The notes beneath the pieces are model-generated. The model was not told the origin of the DNA. It ran no database searches and saw only the letters and a list, made by a program, of their open reading frames with translations. Of a stretch of DNA of 64,000 nucleotides, positions 8,571 through 17,803 are shown piece after piece (within the stretch, counting starts at the first letter, position 1; each line of letters opens with the position of its first letter). The stretch is from Flavobacterium sangjuense. GTDB taxonomy: Bacteria > Bacteroidota > Bacteroidia > Flavobacteriales > Flavobacteriaceae. Both the position numbers and the translations under genes were made by a program. Where the stretch lies: positions 310,001 through 374,000 of the forward strand of contig NZ_CP038810.1 of NCBI RefSeq assembly GCF_004797125.1, given 5' to 3'.

Positions 8571-9905
8571 TTAGTGTTTTAATTCACCATACATTGCTTT
8601 GATGAACTCATCATAAGAAACCTCTTTTGACTTTGCTTTTACCTTGTCTTTGAACAAGTTTAGCATTTTTTCATTCATTACCTGCTCTGACAAACGCTTT
8701 ACTTCGTCTTGGTTTGACATCACACGAGCTACAATTCCCTGAACATCTTCATCTGTTGGCTTCATTTGTCCGAACTGCGCCATTTGTTTTTTGATAACTT
8801 CTGTAGTGTACGATTTCAAATCTTCAAAAGTGATTTGCAAATTGTTTTCTGCCATTACTTTACCTTCGATTAGTTGGTAACGCAAACCGTTTTCAGATCT
8901 TGTGTATTCTTCTTCTGCCTGTTCAGGAGTCATTGGGTTTTCACCTGCAGTTTGTATCCATTTTTTTAGGAAAGAAGCCGGTAAATCAAATTTTGTGGTT
9001 GCGATTAAAGATTCTGTAACGTCGTTTAAGAATTTTTGATCTGCTTGTTGTTTGAACTGTTGTTCTGCGTCTTCTTTGATTTTTGCTTTTAGTTCAGCTA
9101 CCGAAGTGATTACTTTTGGTCCAAATAATTTATCGAATAATTCCTGATCTAAGTTTGCTAATTCGTGACCAACAACTTCATCAATCGTGAATGTTACTTC
9201 GATATCCAAACCGTGAACATCATCGTGACCAATTGCCAAAACGTCCATTAATTTGTGATCATCATCGAATAAACCTTTTGTTTTCAGCGTCACAACATCG
9301 CCAACTTTTTTACCAATGAATGCTTTTGCCGTTTTCTTGTCAGCGAAAGTATCTAATGATAAAGTCGTTCTGTTGTTGATTCCTTTTTCTTCGTTAGCAA
9401 AAATTCCAGAAACATCATTTCCTTCTTCCACTGTATCTTTTGCGATAAGTTTTCCGTATTGTTTTTGGATACGCGCTACTTGGTCGTTCAACATTTTATC
9501 ATCGGCAACGATTTTGTATTGTACCAAATCATTTTTTGCAGCTAAATCAACTGTGAATTCCGGCGCCAAACCTAATTCGAATTCAAATTTATAATCTTCT
9601 AAATCCCAGTTGAAATCTTCAGTTACTTTTGGCAACGGATTTCCAAGGATGTCTAATTTTTCTTCAACTAAATATTTGTTCAGATTGTCCTGTAGCAATT
9701 TGTTTACTTCTTCTAATAATACTGCTTTTCCGTATTGTTTTTGGATTAAACTCATTGGAACAGCACCTTTTCTAAAGCCAGGAATACTAGCATTTTTACG
9801 GTAGTCTGCTAATACTTTTTCAACCTTTTCTGCATAATCATTTTTTGCTACTTCAACAGTAACAACTGCATTTAATGCATCTACGTTATTTCTTGTAATA
9901 TTCAT
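8571..9905 (-). CDS. tig: Trigger factor (ribosome-associated chaperone)
   Basis: A 444-residue chaperone that binds nascent chains at the ribosome exit tunnel. The N-terminal ribosome-binding domain contains the signature GFRKGAVPMS near residues 43-52, matching the family GFRxGKxP motif with A in place of K. The central region corresponding to the FKBP-type prolyl isomerase domain is poorly conserved and carries insertions, as is common in Bacteroidota. The C-terminal arm is helical and charged. The gene precedes clpP and has its own strong promoter. Cytoplasmic, housekeeping. Confidence 0.95.
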   Translation of the reverse strand: MNITRNNVDALNAVVTVEVAKNDYAEKVEKVLADYRKNASIPGFRKGAVPMSLIQKQYGKAVLLEEVNKLLQDNLNKYLVEEKLDILGNPLPKVTEDFNWDLEDYKFEFELGLAPEFTVDLAAKNDLVQYKIVADDKMLNDQVARIQKQYGKLIAKDTVEEGNDVSGIFANEEKGINNRTTLSLDTFADKKTAKAFIGKKVGDVVTLKTKGLFDDDHKLMDVLAIGHDDVHGLDIEVTFTIDEVVGHELANLDQELFDKLFGPKVITSVAELKAKIKEDAEQQFKQQADQKFLNDVTESLIATTKFDLPASFLKKWIQTAGENPMTPEQAEEEYTRSENGLRYQLIEGKVMAENNLQITFEDLKSYTTEVIKKQMAQFGQMKPTDEDVQGIVARVMSNQDEVKRLSEQVMNEKMLNLFKDKVKAKSKEVSYDEFIKAMYGELKH

Positions 9906-9922
9906 TTTTATATATACTAAAA

Positions 9923-9957
9923 TTGGGTTGCAAAATTAAAACATTTCTGCAACCCAA
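9923..9957 (-). terminator. Hairpin ending the pdxJ-hydrolase-holin-family operon, overlapping the tig promoter
   Basis: Perfect 10-bp inverted repeat TTGGGTTGCA (9923-9932) and TGCAACCCAA (9948-9957), followed on the minus strand by TTTTAG. It lies 29 bases after the holin-family stop and can act as a weak terminator. The loop contains the tig -7 box, so it could also be an operator. Confidence 0.55.
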
Positions 9958-9961
9958 CCAA
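9931..9961 (-). promoter_or_regulatory. tig promoter (-33 and -7 boxes)
   Basis: On the minus strand TTGG (9958-9961) is separated by exactly 19 bases from TAATTTTG (9931-9938). This matches the Bacteroidota TTG-N19-TAnnTTTG promoter. The ATG follows 25 bases downstream of the -7 box. Confidence 0.75.
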
Positions 9962-9985
9962 GTTTTTATTTTATTGATTTACAAG

Positions 9986-10333
9986 CTATTTTTTGGCATC
10001 TCCAGTAATTTGATAAACCAATGATTGTGAAAGTGATAAAACGATGCTGAATAACATGGCTGTCCAAAACGAACTAATTGTAAAACCATCTATAAAATAG
10101 TCGCATAACAAAACCATAATCGCATTGATCACCAGCAGAAATAAGCCCAGAGTAAAAATGGTTACCGGTAACGTAAACAACACCAAAATAGGTTTTACAA
10201 AAAAGTTAAGCAATCCCAAAACTATGGCTACAGTTAAGGCAGTTGTAAATTCGTCAACGATTACGCCTTTCATGATTTTGGCCAATCCTAATACTAAAAG
10301 TCCGGTGATAAGTATTCTAAATAGTAGTTTCAT
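9986..10333 (-). CDS. Phage holin family (PF04020-type) small membrane protein
   Basis: A 115-residue integral membrane protein with about four closely spaced hydrophobic helices and short loops (for example GLLNFFVKP between helices). This is the pattern of the YvlD/PF04020 'phage holin family' group. Despite the family name there is no phage context here; such proteins are common chromosomal inner-membrane proteins of unknown function. It is the last gene of the minus-strand run pdxJ-hydrolase-this gene, 24 bp after the hydrolase. Confidence 0.8.
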   Translation of the reverse strand: MKLLFRILITGLLVLGLAKIMKGVIVDEFTTALTVAIVLGLLNFFVKPILVLFTLPVTIFTLGLFLLVINAIMVLLCDYFIDGFTISSFWTAMLFSIVLSLSQSLVYQITGDAKK

Positions 10334-10357
10334 AAGTTTATTTTTAATTTTAAAATT

Positions 10358-11125
10358 TCATTTTGTCAAAAACCTTGCTGTCTCCTCAAAAAATCCTTTT
10401 GGGTTTTCAGCGTGAAGCCAATGCCCAACATTTGGAATTGTAGCTAATTCAAAAATAGGAAAATGCTTTTTTATTTCGGGTAAATCGCTGTCTAAAATAT
10501 AGCTTGAATTTCCACCGCGGATAAATAGTGTTGGTTTATCGAAATGATTCCCGTCGGGTAACACTTCGCCAATGGTTTCAATTTTGGCATTGAAAACCGG
10601 AAGATTGAATCGGAAAGCAAGTTGCCCAGGTTCAACCCAATACAAATTCTTCATCAAAAACTGGCGTGTTCCAAAATCGGGAATAAAGGGATATAAAATT
10701 TCTTCAACTTCTGCTCTGTCCGGTTTTGTGGAGAAATCAACGGCATTCAATCCGGCTAAAATATCCTGATGATGTGGCGCATAATATTTCGGACCGATAT
10801 CAGCAACGATTAATTTGTCAACCATTTCAGGATAAGTCGTTGCAAAAAGCATCGCTACTTTTCCGCCCATCGAATGACCAATTATTGAAACTTTTGACAA
10901 ATTATAATGTTGGCAATACTCTAATAAATCATTCGACATCACACTATAATTGAATTCATCGGAATGAAAACTTTTACCGTGATTTCTCAAATCAATCATG
11001 TGAACCTGAAAACCTTCGGCAGCATAAAGCGAACCAAAAGATTTCCAATTGTCGGACATTCCGATAAAGCCGTGAATGATTAGTAATGGCTTGCCTTCGC
11101 CTTCGATTCGGGAGTGTAATACCAT
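10358..11125 (-). CDS. Alpha/beta-fold hydrolase (YbfF-like esterase)
   Basis: A 255-residue soluble hydrolase. The nucleophile elbow is GHSMGG with S85, the oxyanion-side HGF motif is at residues 18-20, and the catalytic histidine is probably in NVGHWLHAENP near the C-terminus. Length and motifs fit the YbfF-type esterase group of small alpha/beta hydrolases; the substrate cannot be read from sequence. Its ATG overlaps the pdxJ stop by one base (TAATG), indicating translational coupling. Confidence 0.88.
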   Translation of the reverse strand: MVLHSRIEGEGKPLLIIHGFIGMSDNWKSFGSLYAAEGFQVHMIDLRNHGKSFHSDEFNYSVMSNDLLEYCQHYNLSKVSIIGHSMGGKVAMLFATTYPEMVDKLIVADIGPKYYAPHHQDILAGLNAVDFSTKPDRAEVEEILYPFIPDFGTRQFLMKNLYWVEPGQLAFRFNLPVFNAKIETIGEVLPDGNHFDKPTLFIRGGNSSYILDSDLPEIKKHFPIFELATIPNVGHWLHAENPKGFFEETARFLTK

Positions 11126-11838
11126 TATTTCAGTTTTTGCAAATACATATTAACGACATTGTCTAAACCAAGATATAACGCTTCTGAAATCAAGGCGTGA
11201 CCAATAGAAACCTCTAATAATCCCGGAATATTTTCTTTGAAAAACTTGATATTATCCAAACTTAAATCGTGACCAGCATTAATTCCCAAACCTAATTCAT
11301 TGCACAAAACAGCCGATTTTGTATAAGGCTCAATGGCACTTTGATTTCCCAAACCGTATTGATGTGCAAAGGCTTCGGTATATAATTCGATTCGGTCAGT
11401 TCCTGTTTTTTTGGCACCTTCAATCATTTCTAAAATCGGATCCACAAAAATCGAAGTCCGGATCCCGTTGCGTTGAAATTCCTGAATTACTTCCGTTAAA
11501 TACGATTGGTTTTTAACCGTATTCCAGCCAGCAGAAGACGTAATGGCACCAATTGCATCCGGAACCAAAGTCACTTGCTCGGGTTTACATTCGAGAACCA
11601 AATCGATAAAATTGTGCTGTGGATTACCTTCGATATTGAATTCGGTATAGACAATTGGCTTTAAATCGCGCGCATCCTGATAGCGAATATGTCTTTCGTC
11701 CGGTCTTGGATGAATCGTTATTCCTTGTGCACCAAATTTCTGAATGTCTTTGGCAACCTGCAATAAATCGGGAACATTTCCGCCACGAGCGTTTCGCAAA
11801 GTGGCTATTTTATTGATGTTTACGCTTAGTTTTGTCAT
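11125..11838 (-). CDS. pdxJ: Pyridoxine 5'-phosphate synthase
   Basis: A 237-residue TIM-barrel enzyme that condenses 3-amino-2-oxopropyl phosphate with 1-deoxyxylulose 5-phosphate to form pyridoxine 5'-phosphate, the last ring-forming step of DXP-dependent vitamin B6 synthesis. Diagnostic segments are [17 protein letters not shown] at the N-terminus, [13 protein letters not shown] with its catalytic region, and GINAGHDLS near the C-terminus. Length is normal. It is the first gene of a three-gene minus-strand run and is divergent from the CBS-nadK operon. Cytoplasmic. Confidence 0.96.
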   Translation of the reverse strand: MTKLSVNINKIATLRNARGGNVPDLLQVAKDIQKFGAQGITIHPRPDERHIRYQDARDLKPIVYTEFNIEGNPQHNFIDLVLECKPEQVTLVPDAIGAITSSAGWNTVKNQSYLTEVIQEFQRNGIRTSIFVDPILEMIEGAKKTGTDRIELYTEAFAHQYGLGNQSAIEPYTKSAVLCNELGLGINAGHDLSLDNIKFFKENIPGLLEVSIGHALISEALYLGLDNVVNMYLQKLK

Positions 11839-11856
11839 GTGATAAAAATTTCATTA

Positions 11857-11864
11857 CAAAAATA
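11857..11864 (-). promoter_or_regulatory. pdxJ promoter -7 box
   Basis: TATTTTTG on the minus strand matches TAnnTTTG, 18 bases before the ATG. A TTG lies 16 bases further upstream (11881-11883), slightly close for a -33 box. Confidence 0.5.
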
Positions 11865-11932
11865 CAAAGTAAAACTAAGTCAACATGTCCCAAAATTTGA
11901 TTATTTTGCAGTCGCTAAAAGATACAGTATAC

Positions 11933-12592
11933 ATGAGACAACTTTCCGAGTATATCAATAACGATTTTAAACCTTTCCAAAGTGCGGAAACAGTGGCTGA
12001 AATTCAGGATTTCTTTGCCGATGTTACTTATTCTCATTTTCCTGTTATGGACAACGGAGTTTATTTAGGTTGTATATCAGCTGTTGATGCGGAAACTTTT
12101 GAAACCGGCAAAACAATAATTGATTTTAAATATTCTTTCGAAGGTTTTTTTGTGCGTCAATCGATGATTTGGTTAGATGTATTGGAAGTTTTCGCCAGAA
12201 ATAATTCGAATATTGTTCCTATTTTGGATGAAACCAACAAATATATTGGTTATTACGAGATTACGGATGTCATTAAGTTTTTAAACGAAACTCCTTTCCT
12301 TAAAGAAACCGGTGGAATTATCGTAGTTGAAAAACCAACTGCTGATTATTCGATGAGTCAGATTACTCAAATTGTAGAAAGCAATAATGGAAAGCTTCTT
12401 GGCGTTTTTGTTTCGGAAGCTGATGCAGAAAAAGTGCAGGTAACCATAAAAACAACTCTTGGCGGAATGAATGAAATCATTCAATCGTTTCGCAGGTATA
12501 ATTATGAAATTGTATCTGAACATCACGAAGACAACTACTTGAATACTTTGAAAGAACGCTCTGAATATTTGGATAAATATTTAAATATGTAA
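11933..12592 (+). CDS. CBS domain-containing protein
   Basis: About 219 residues from the chosen start. The N-terminal half has two CBS-like repeats (SHFPVMDNGVYLGCIS and NIVPILDETNKYIGYYEI), which typically bind adenine nucleotides. The C-terminal half resembles a small ferredoxin-like regulatory fold. An in-frame ATG exists 48 bases earlier, at 11885, but it would run into the divergent promoter region, and the later ATG begins right at the conserved region. It is followed after 2 bp by nadK, so the two form an operon. Its role, perhaps sensing nucleotide state, is inferred. Confidence 0.85.
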   Translation: MRQLSEYINNDFKPFQSAETVAEIQDFFADVTYSHFPVMDNGVYLGCISAVDAETFETGKTIIDFKYSFEGFFVRQSMIWLDVLEVFARNNSNIVPILDETNKYIGYYEITDVIKFLNETPFLKETGGIIVVEKPTADYSMSQITQIVESNNGKLLGVFVSEADAEKVQVTIKTTLGGMNEIIQSFRRYNYEIVSEHHEDNYLNTLKERSEYLDKYLNM

Positions 12593-12594
12593 AT

Positions 12595-13464
12595 ATGAAA
12601 GTTGCCATCTTCGGACAATATTATCAAAACGACACACGACCAATCATTAAGGATATTTTTGTTTTTTTCAACAGAAACAATGTCGAGTTGGTTATTGAGG
12701 AAAATTTTTTAAAGATATTATACGAAGAAAAGATACTCGAAAGACAGTATAAAACGTTCGCTTCACACAAAGATTTAGACAGCAGTTTTGACATTCTTAT
12801 CAGTATTGGCGGCGATGGAACCATTTTAAGAGCGACTACTTATGTTCGTGATTCCGGAATTCCGATTCTTGGTGTCAATGCAGGAAGGCTGGGGTTTTTG
12901 GCCAAAGTTCAGAAAGAAAAAATTGAATTATTTCTTCAGATTGTTTTAGAAAAAAAATACACTCTTTCCGAAAGAACGTTGTTGAGTATTGAATCTCCAG
13001 ATATTGACATTAATTTTGCTATGAATGAAATAGCGGTTAGCAGAAAGGCAACGACTTCGATGATTACGATTGAAACCTCACTGAACGGTGAATATTTAAA
13101 TTCATATTGGGCAGACGGATTAATTATTGCTACTCCAACAGGCTCCACAGGTTATTCCCTGAGTTGTGGTGGTCCGATTTTAACACCCGATGTAAAAGGA
13201 TTGGTTATCACACCAATTGCGCCGCACAATCTTAACGCAAGACCGCTTGTGATTCCGGATGACACCGAAATAAAACTCAAAGTTTCGGGAAGAGAAGAGC
13301 AATATTTGGTTGCTTTAGACTCCAGAATTACCTCCATCAGTAATAATTCTGAATTAACAATTAGAAAAACGCCATTCAAAATTAAGATGGTTGAAATTCC
13401 GGAAGAAACATTTCTTAAAACACTTCGAACCAAATTGCTTTGGGGAGAAGACAAGAGAAATTAG
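12595..13464 (+). CDS. nadK: NAD kinase
   Basis: A 289-residue enzyme that phosphorylates NAD to NADP using ATP. The hallmark GGDGTILRA begins at residue 72 with the catalytic GGDG, and the second signature TPTGSTGYSLSCGGP is at about residues 181-195. Length fits the family. It is tightly coupled to the upstream CBS gene and is followed by a 165-bp gap with a new promoter. Cytoplasmic. Confidence 0.96.
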   Translation: MKVAIFGQYYQNDTRPIIKDIFVFFNRNNVELVIEENFLKILYEEKILERQYKTFASHKDLDSSFDILISIGGDGTILRATTYVRDSGIPILGVNAGRLGFLAKVQKEKIELFLQIVLEKKYTLSERTLLSIESPDIDINFAMNEIAVSRKATTSMITIETSLNGEYLNSYWADGLIIATPTGSTGYSLSCGGPILTPDVKGLVITPIAPHNLNARPLVIPDDTEIKLKVSGREEQYLVALDSRITSISNNSELTIRKTPFKIKMVEIPEETFLKTLRTKLLWGEDKRN

Positions 13465-13603
13465 AAAAAATACGCTTCTGTTTATACTACAATTCTAAAA
13501 ATACCGTTTTAGAATAGAAACCATTGCAAGACCAATAATAATCAGCACTTTATTTAATTTAACAGAAATATAAAATTCATGTTAAATAAGTACTGAGAAT
13601 TGT

Positions 13604-13611
13604 TATATTTG
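13604..13611 (+). promoter_or_regulatory. Promoter -7 box of the DUF6089-uppS-bamA run
   Basis: TATATTTG matches TAnnTTTG and lies 18 bases before the chosen ATG at 13630. It is the best promoter candidate for the envelope biogenesis run. Confidence 0.6.
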
Positions 13612-13629
13612 CACGCTATTTTCAATTTG

Positions 13630-14316
13630 ATGAAAAGGATTTTAGTATTATTTTTTTGTTTGATTTTCCAGAATGTTTTGACTGCACAAATTAATGAAAT
13701 TGGTGTTTTCTTAGGCGGGAGTAATTTCATAGGAGACGTAGGTAAAACCACTTATGTTTCTCCTGAAAAATTAGCCATAGGTATTTTATACAAATGGAAT
13801 AAAAGCCCAAGACATTCCTATAGATTTTCCTATACACAGTCGACTATTATCGGAAATGATTTAGATTCTGATGTAAAAGGAAGAGTTGAAAGAGGCTATA
13901 CATTTAAAAATGAGATAAAAGAGTTTTCAGCAGGATTAGAATTCAATTTTTTTGATTTTAACCTACATGAAGTGCTGACAAGAAAAGTGACTCCATATGT
14001 CTACACAGGTCTTACTTATACTTTTTACGATGAATTGTATGTAATTAATGGAGAAACAAAAAAAGATGATAGAGCCGGTACGCTCGTCATTCCAATGATA
14101 GTTGGCGTTAAAAGTAATGTGTTTGAAAATATAGTTTTAGGATTTGAAGTTGGGGCGAGATATACTTTCACTGATAATTTAGATGGAAGTTTGCCAAAAA
14201 ACGGAAATTTTGAACCATTGAAATTTGGTAATTTAAACAGTAAGGATTGGTATGTGTTCAGCGGATTTACGATTACATACACTTTTACTGAGAAACCTTG
14301 TTATTGCAAAGAATAA
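13630..14316 (+). CDS. DUF6089 family outer-membrane-type protein
   Basis: A 228-residue protein with a signal peptide (MKRILVLFFCLIFQNVLTAQ) and an alternating-strand, aromatic-rich body typical of a small outer-membrane beta-barrel. It ends with a cysteine pair (CYCKE). In Flavobacteriia this family, DUF6089, sits directly upstream of uppS and bamA, as here. The ATG at 13630 is preferred to an upstream in-frame TTG because it starts the signal peptide and lies just after a -7 box. Function is unknown; the context suggests outer-membrane assembly. Confidence 0.82.
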   Translation: MKRILVLFFCLIFQNVLTAQINEIGVFLGGSNFIGDVGKTTYVSPEKLAIGILYKWNKSPRHSYRFSYTQSTIIGNDLDSDVKGRVERGYTFKNEIKEFSAGLEFNFFDFNLHEVLTRKVTPYVYTGLTYTFYDELYVINGETKKDDRAGTLVIPMIVGVKSNVFENIVLGFEVGARYTFTDNLDGSLPKNGNFEPLKFGNLNSKDWYVFSGFTITYTFTEKPCYCKE

Positions 14317-14319
14317 AAA

Positions 14320-15060
14320 ATGAGCTTATTAGAAACCATTAATAAAGACAACTTACCAAAACATCTGGCCATAATTATGGATGGAAATGGTCGTTGGGCG
14401 AAACAACAAGGTTTACTAAGGGCATTTGGTCACGAAAAAGGAACAAAATCAGTCAGAATTACGGTTGAAACCTGTGCCAAACTAGGAATTGAAAATCTAA
14501 CATTATATGCCTTTTCTACCGAAAACTGGAACAGACCAAAGTTGGAGGTTGATACCTTGATGAAGTTATTGGTCAATTCACTAAAAAAAGAACTGGCAAC
14601 TTTAGAAAAAAACAACATTCGGTTAAACTGTATCGGGAACATTGAATTGCTTCCAACAAAAGCTAAAAATGAGCTTTTATCTGTCATCGAAAAAACAAAA
14701 AACAACACAAGAATGACGCTGACATTGGCGTTAAGCTATGGTTCCAGAGAGGAATTGTTAAATGTTGTTAAAATTATAAGTGAGAAAGTTAAAAATAATA
14801 TAATTTCTATAGACACTCTTGATGAATCAATTATAAATGAGCATCTTTACACGCACAATTTACCCGATGTAGATTTAGTGATTAGAACCAGCGGCGAGCA
14901 CCGTATTAGTAATTTTTTGTTATGGCAGATAGCCTATGCAGAATTTTATTTTACCGATGTTTTATGGCCCGATTTTAAAGAAGATGATTTATATGCAGCC
15001 ATTATTAGCTATCAAAAAAGAGAAAGAAGATTTGGAAAAACAAGTGAACAAATTAAATAA
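14320..15060 (+). CDS. uppS: Isoprenyl transferase (undecaprenyl diphosphate synthase)
   Basis: A 246-residue cis-prenyltransferase that elongates farnesyl diphosphate with isopentenyl diphosphate to the C55 carrier lipid used for peptidoglycan and O-antigen synthesis. The catalytic aspartate is D21 in MDGNGRWAKQ. FSTENW and RTSGEHRISNFLLWQ, the conserved C-terminal substrate-binding region, are both present. Length is normal. It is 3 bp after the DUF6089 gene and overlaps the start of bamA, indicating a tight operon. Confidence 0.96.
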   Translation: MSLLETINKDNLPKHLAIIMDGNGRWAKQQGLLRAFGHEKGTKSVRITVETCAKLGIENLTLYAFSTENWNRPKLEVDTLMKLLVNSLKKELATLEKNNIRLNCIGNIELLPTKAKNELLSVIEKTKNNTRMTLTLALSYGSREELLNVVKIISEKVKNNIISIDTLDESIINEHLYTHNLPDVDLVIRTSGEHRISNFLLWQIAYAEFYFTDVLWPDFKEDDLYAAIISYQKRERRFGKTSEQIK

Positions 15061-17767
15061 AATTTCAGTGCAGATTAACCCTTCAAAAATATTCCTATTC
15101 ATTTTATTATTTGGAACTATTTTTCAATTACAAGCCCAAGACAGAATCCCATTCGAACAAGGCAAAAAATATATTCTAGCTAATGTAAAAGTTAACGGTA
15201 AAATCAGCTACAACGAGCAAACGGTTGTCACATTTGCCAGTTTAGAAAAAGGACAACAACTGACAGTTCCGGGAGAAGAATTAAGCAACGCCATTAAAAA
15301 ACTAGGAAAACTTGGTCTTTTTAGCGACATTGATTTTTATGTAAATAAGGTGGAAGCGGATAGCATTTGGTTAGACTTAGATATTGTTGAACTTCCTAAA
15401 CTTAGCGAAGCTAAAATTCAAGGTGTTAAAAAATCAAAAGTAGAAGGCCTTATTAAAGATAATTCATTGACAAAAGGAAAAATTGTAAATGAAAACCTGA
15501 TTACAACGACTAAAAATTACATTGAAAACAAATACAAAAAAGACGGTTATTTTAATACCAAAGTTTTTATAAAAACTATTCCGGATACAACCGAAGGTAA
15601 TAATGTTAAAATGCTTGTCAATATTGATAAAGGCGATAAGCTGAAGATTTCCCGAATAACTTTTGATGGCAATGAAAAATTCTCTGATGCCAAATTGAGG
15701 AAGGCAATGAAAAACACGAAACAGATTAATCCGATTCGTATTTTCAAAGCATCAAAATACATCAAAGACAAATACAAAGAAGACCTTGCTTCTATCATTG
15801 ATAAGTATAAAGAAAAAGGATACAGAGATGCGCGTGTTACAAGCGATTCTGTGTTTTTAAATGCCAAAAAATCAAAGTTAGCAATCAATGTAAAAGTTGA
15901 AGAAGGCAGAAAATACTATTTTGGAAACATGAAATTCCTTGGAAATTCTGTTTATTCAGATCAAACGCTTGGAAGAGTTCTGGGAATCAAAAAAGGAGAT
16001 ACTTATAATGGTGTTTTACTTGAAAAAAGAATTGCCGATAAATCAAAACCTGACGGAGATGATCTTACCAACTTATATCAAAACAATGGTTATTTATTTT
16101 CGAACATTAACGCCGTTGAAGTAAAAACGGCTAACGACACTATTGATTTTGAAATTAGAGTTACCGAAGGTCCGATTGCCTACTTTAACAATATTACGGT
16201 TGTTGGAAATGACAAAACAAATGACCGAGTAATTTACAGAGAATTAAGAACGCAGCCAGGTCAAAAATACAGCAAAGAAGATTTGGTTAGAACTATTAGA
16301 GAAATTGGACAATTAGGGTTCTTTGACCCTGAAGCGATTGACCCAAAATTCAAAAACGTTGATCCTGCTGCCGGAACAGTTGACATTGAGTACAATGTTG
16401 TTGAAAAAGGATCCAGCCAAATTGAACTTCAAGGTGGTTATGGCGGTGGCGGATTTATTGGGACTTTAGGATTGTCTTTCAATAATTTCTCAGCAAGAAA
16501 TATGTTTAAAAAAGAAGCATACAAACCGCTTCCAATGGGTGACGGACAAAAAGTTGCCTTGCGTTTACAGGCAAGTTCGTTTTTCCAGACCTATAGTTTA
16601 TCGTTTTCTGAACCATGGCTTGGCGGAAAAAAACCAATTCAATTTTCAAGTTCATTGTCGCATAGTAAACAATTTCTTTACTCAGGAAGATCAACTAACG
16701 TAGATAGAGATAAGAGTTTTAACATCACTTCATTGTCTGTTGGTATTGCAAAAAGACTGACTATTCCGGATGATTTCTTTGTGTTTTCAAGTTCTGTGAG
16801 TTTTCAGTATTATGATTTGAACAACTATAACACCGGATTGTTTACTTTCGGAGACGGTTCTTCAAGAAACTTAGCATATACGCTTGGTTTGAGTAGAAAT
16901 AATAAAGGAGTAAATCCAATTTTCCCAACATCCGGTTCTGAATTTAGTGTTTCAGCAAAGTTCACTTTGCCATATTCATTATTTAACGGAATAGATTATG
17001 CCAATTTAGAAAAACAAAAGGATTATAAGCTTACCTATAGAGAAAACGCAGGTATAAATTATATACAAACAGATAACGGAGCTATTCCAGCTATTGGAGA
17101 TTACTTGCAGGAAACTACTCCTGGTTCCGGAATTTATCAGACTCTTGGTAGTGATTATACGGCAGCAGGCGTTGCACAAAATGCTGCTGCAGACAGATCA
17201 AAGGTTGATCAGCAAAAATTTAACTGGCTCGAATATTACAAAATAAAGTTTAAAGCCGATTGGTATACAAGATTAGCAGGATCACAATCAAAAGCATTAG
17301 TATTAAGAGCCTTAGGCGAATTTGGTTATTTAGGCGCTTATAATAGTGGTCGTGGATTAGTGCCTTTTGAGAGATTCTTTGTTGGTGGTGATGGACTGGC
17401 TAACTTTTCATTAGACGGAAGAGAAGTTGTTCAATTAAGAGGTTATCCAAACCAATCATTATCTTCACAAGATGGCGCAACTGTTTACAATAAATTCTCA
17501 CTAGAATTAAGATATCCATTGACATTAAAAGCAGCTGCATCAATTTATGCACTGACTTTCTTAGAAGCCGGATCATCTTATGACACTTTCAAAGAATACA
17601 ACCCATTTGTGCTACAACGTTCTGCCGGATTTGGTTTGAGAGTATTTATGCCTGCATTTGGATTATTAGGAATTGACTTTGCCCATGGCTTTGATGCGCT
17701 TCCTAATACTGGCAGTACAAAACCTAATGGTTGGGAAACACATTTTATAATTGGTCAACAATTTTAA
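15044..17767 (+). CDS. bamA: Outer membrane protein assembly factor BamA
   Basis: An Omp85-family protein that inserts beta-barrel proteins into the outer membrane. An N-terminal signal peptide (cleavage probably after FQLQAQ) is followed by about five POTRA repeats to residue 420 or so and a C-terminal barrel. The reading frame extends well upstream inside uppS, but the signal peptide is best placed with a GTG start at 15044, overlapping uppS by 17 bp; a second GTG at 15068 is also possible. No ATG suits. It is followed by two Skp-like chaperone genes, its usual functional partners. Confidence 0.93.
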   Translation: MNKLNKISVQINPSKIFLFILLFGTIFQLQAQDRIPFEQGKKYILANVKVNGKISYNEQTVVTFASLEKGQQLTVPGEELSNAIKKLGKLGLFSDIDFYVNKVEADSIWLDLDIVELPKLSEAKIQGVKKSKVEGLIKDNSLTKGKIVNENLITTTKNYIENKYKKDGYFNTKVFIKTIPDTTEGNNVKMLVNIDKGDKLKISRITFDGNEKFSDAKLRKAMKNTKQINPIRIFKASKYIKDKYKEDLASIIDKYKEKGYRDARVTSDSVFLNAKKSKLAINVKVEEGRKYYFGNMKFLGNSVYSDQTLGRVLGIKKGDTYNGVLLEKRIADKSKPDGDDLTNLYQNNGYLFSNINAVEVKTANDTIDFEIRVTEGPIAYFNNITVVGNDKTNDRVIYRELRTQPGQKYSKEDLVRTIREIGQLGFFDPEAIDPKFKNVDPAAGTVDIEYNVVEKGSSQIELQGGYGGGGFIGTLGLSFNNFSARNMFKKEAYKPLPMGDGQKVALRLQASSFFQTYSLSFSEPWLGGKKPIQFSSSLSHSKQFLYSGRSTNVDRDKSFNITSLSVGIAKRLTIPDDFFVFSSSVSFQYYDLNNYNTGLFTFGDGSSRNLAYTLGLSRNNKGVNPIFPTSGSEFSVSAKFTLPYSLFNGIDYANLEKQKDYKLTYRENAGINYIQTDNGAIPAIGDYLQETTPGSGIYQTLGSDYTAAGVAQNAAADRSKVDQQKFNWLEYYKIKFKADWYTRLAGSQSKALVLRALGEFGYLGAYNSGRGLVPFERFFVGGDGLANFSLDGREVVQLRGYPNQSLSSQDGATVYNKFSLELRYPLTLKAAASIYALTFLEAGSSYDTFKEYNPFVLQRSAGFGLRVFMPAFGLLGIDFAHGFDALPNTGSTKPNGWETHFIIGQQF

Positions 17768-17803
17768 TTATATTTGATACAATATTTCTAAATCATATTA
17801 AGA

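Noticed and set aside
9986..10333. Possible prophage marker (phage holin family name)
   Set aside because: The family name is historical; no phage structural, lysis or integration genes are near, and the gene sits in a pdxJ-hydrolase run.
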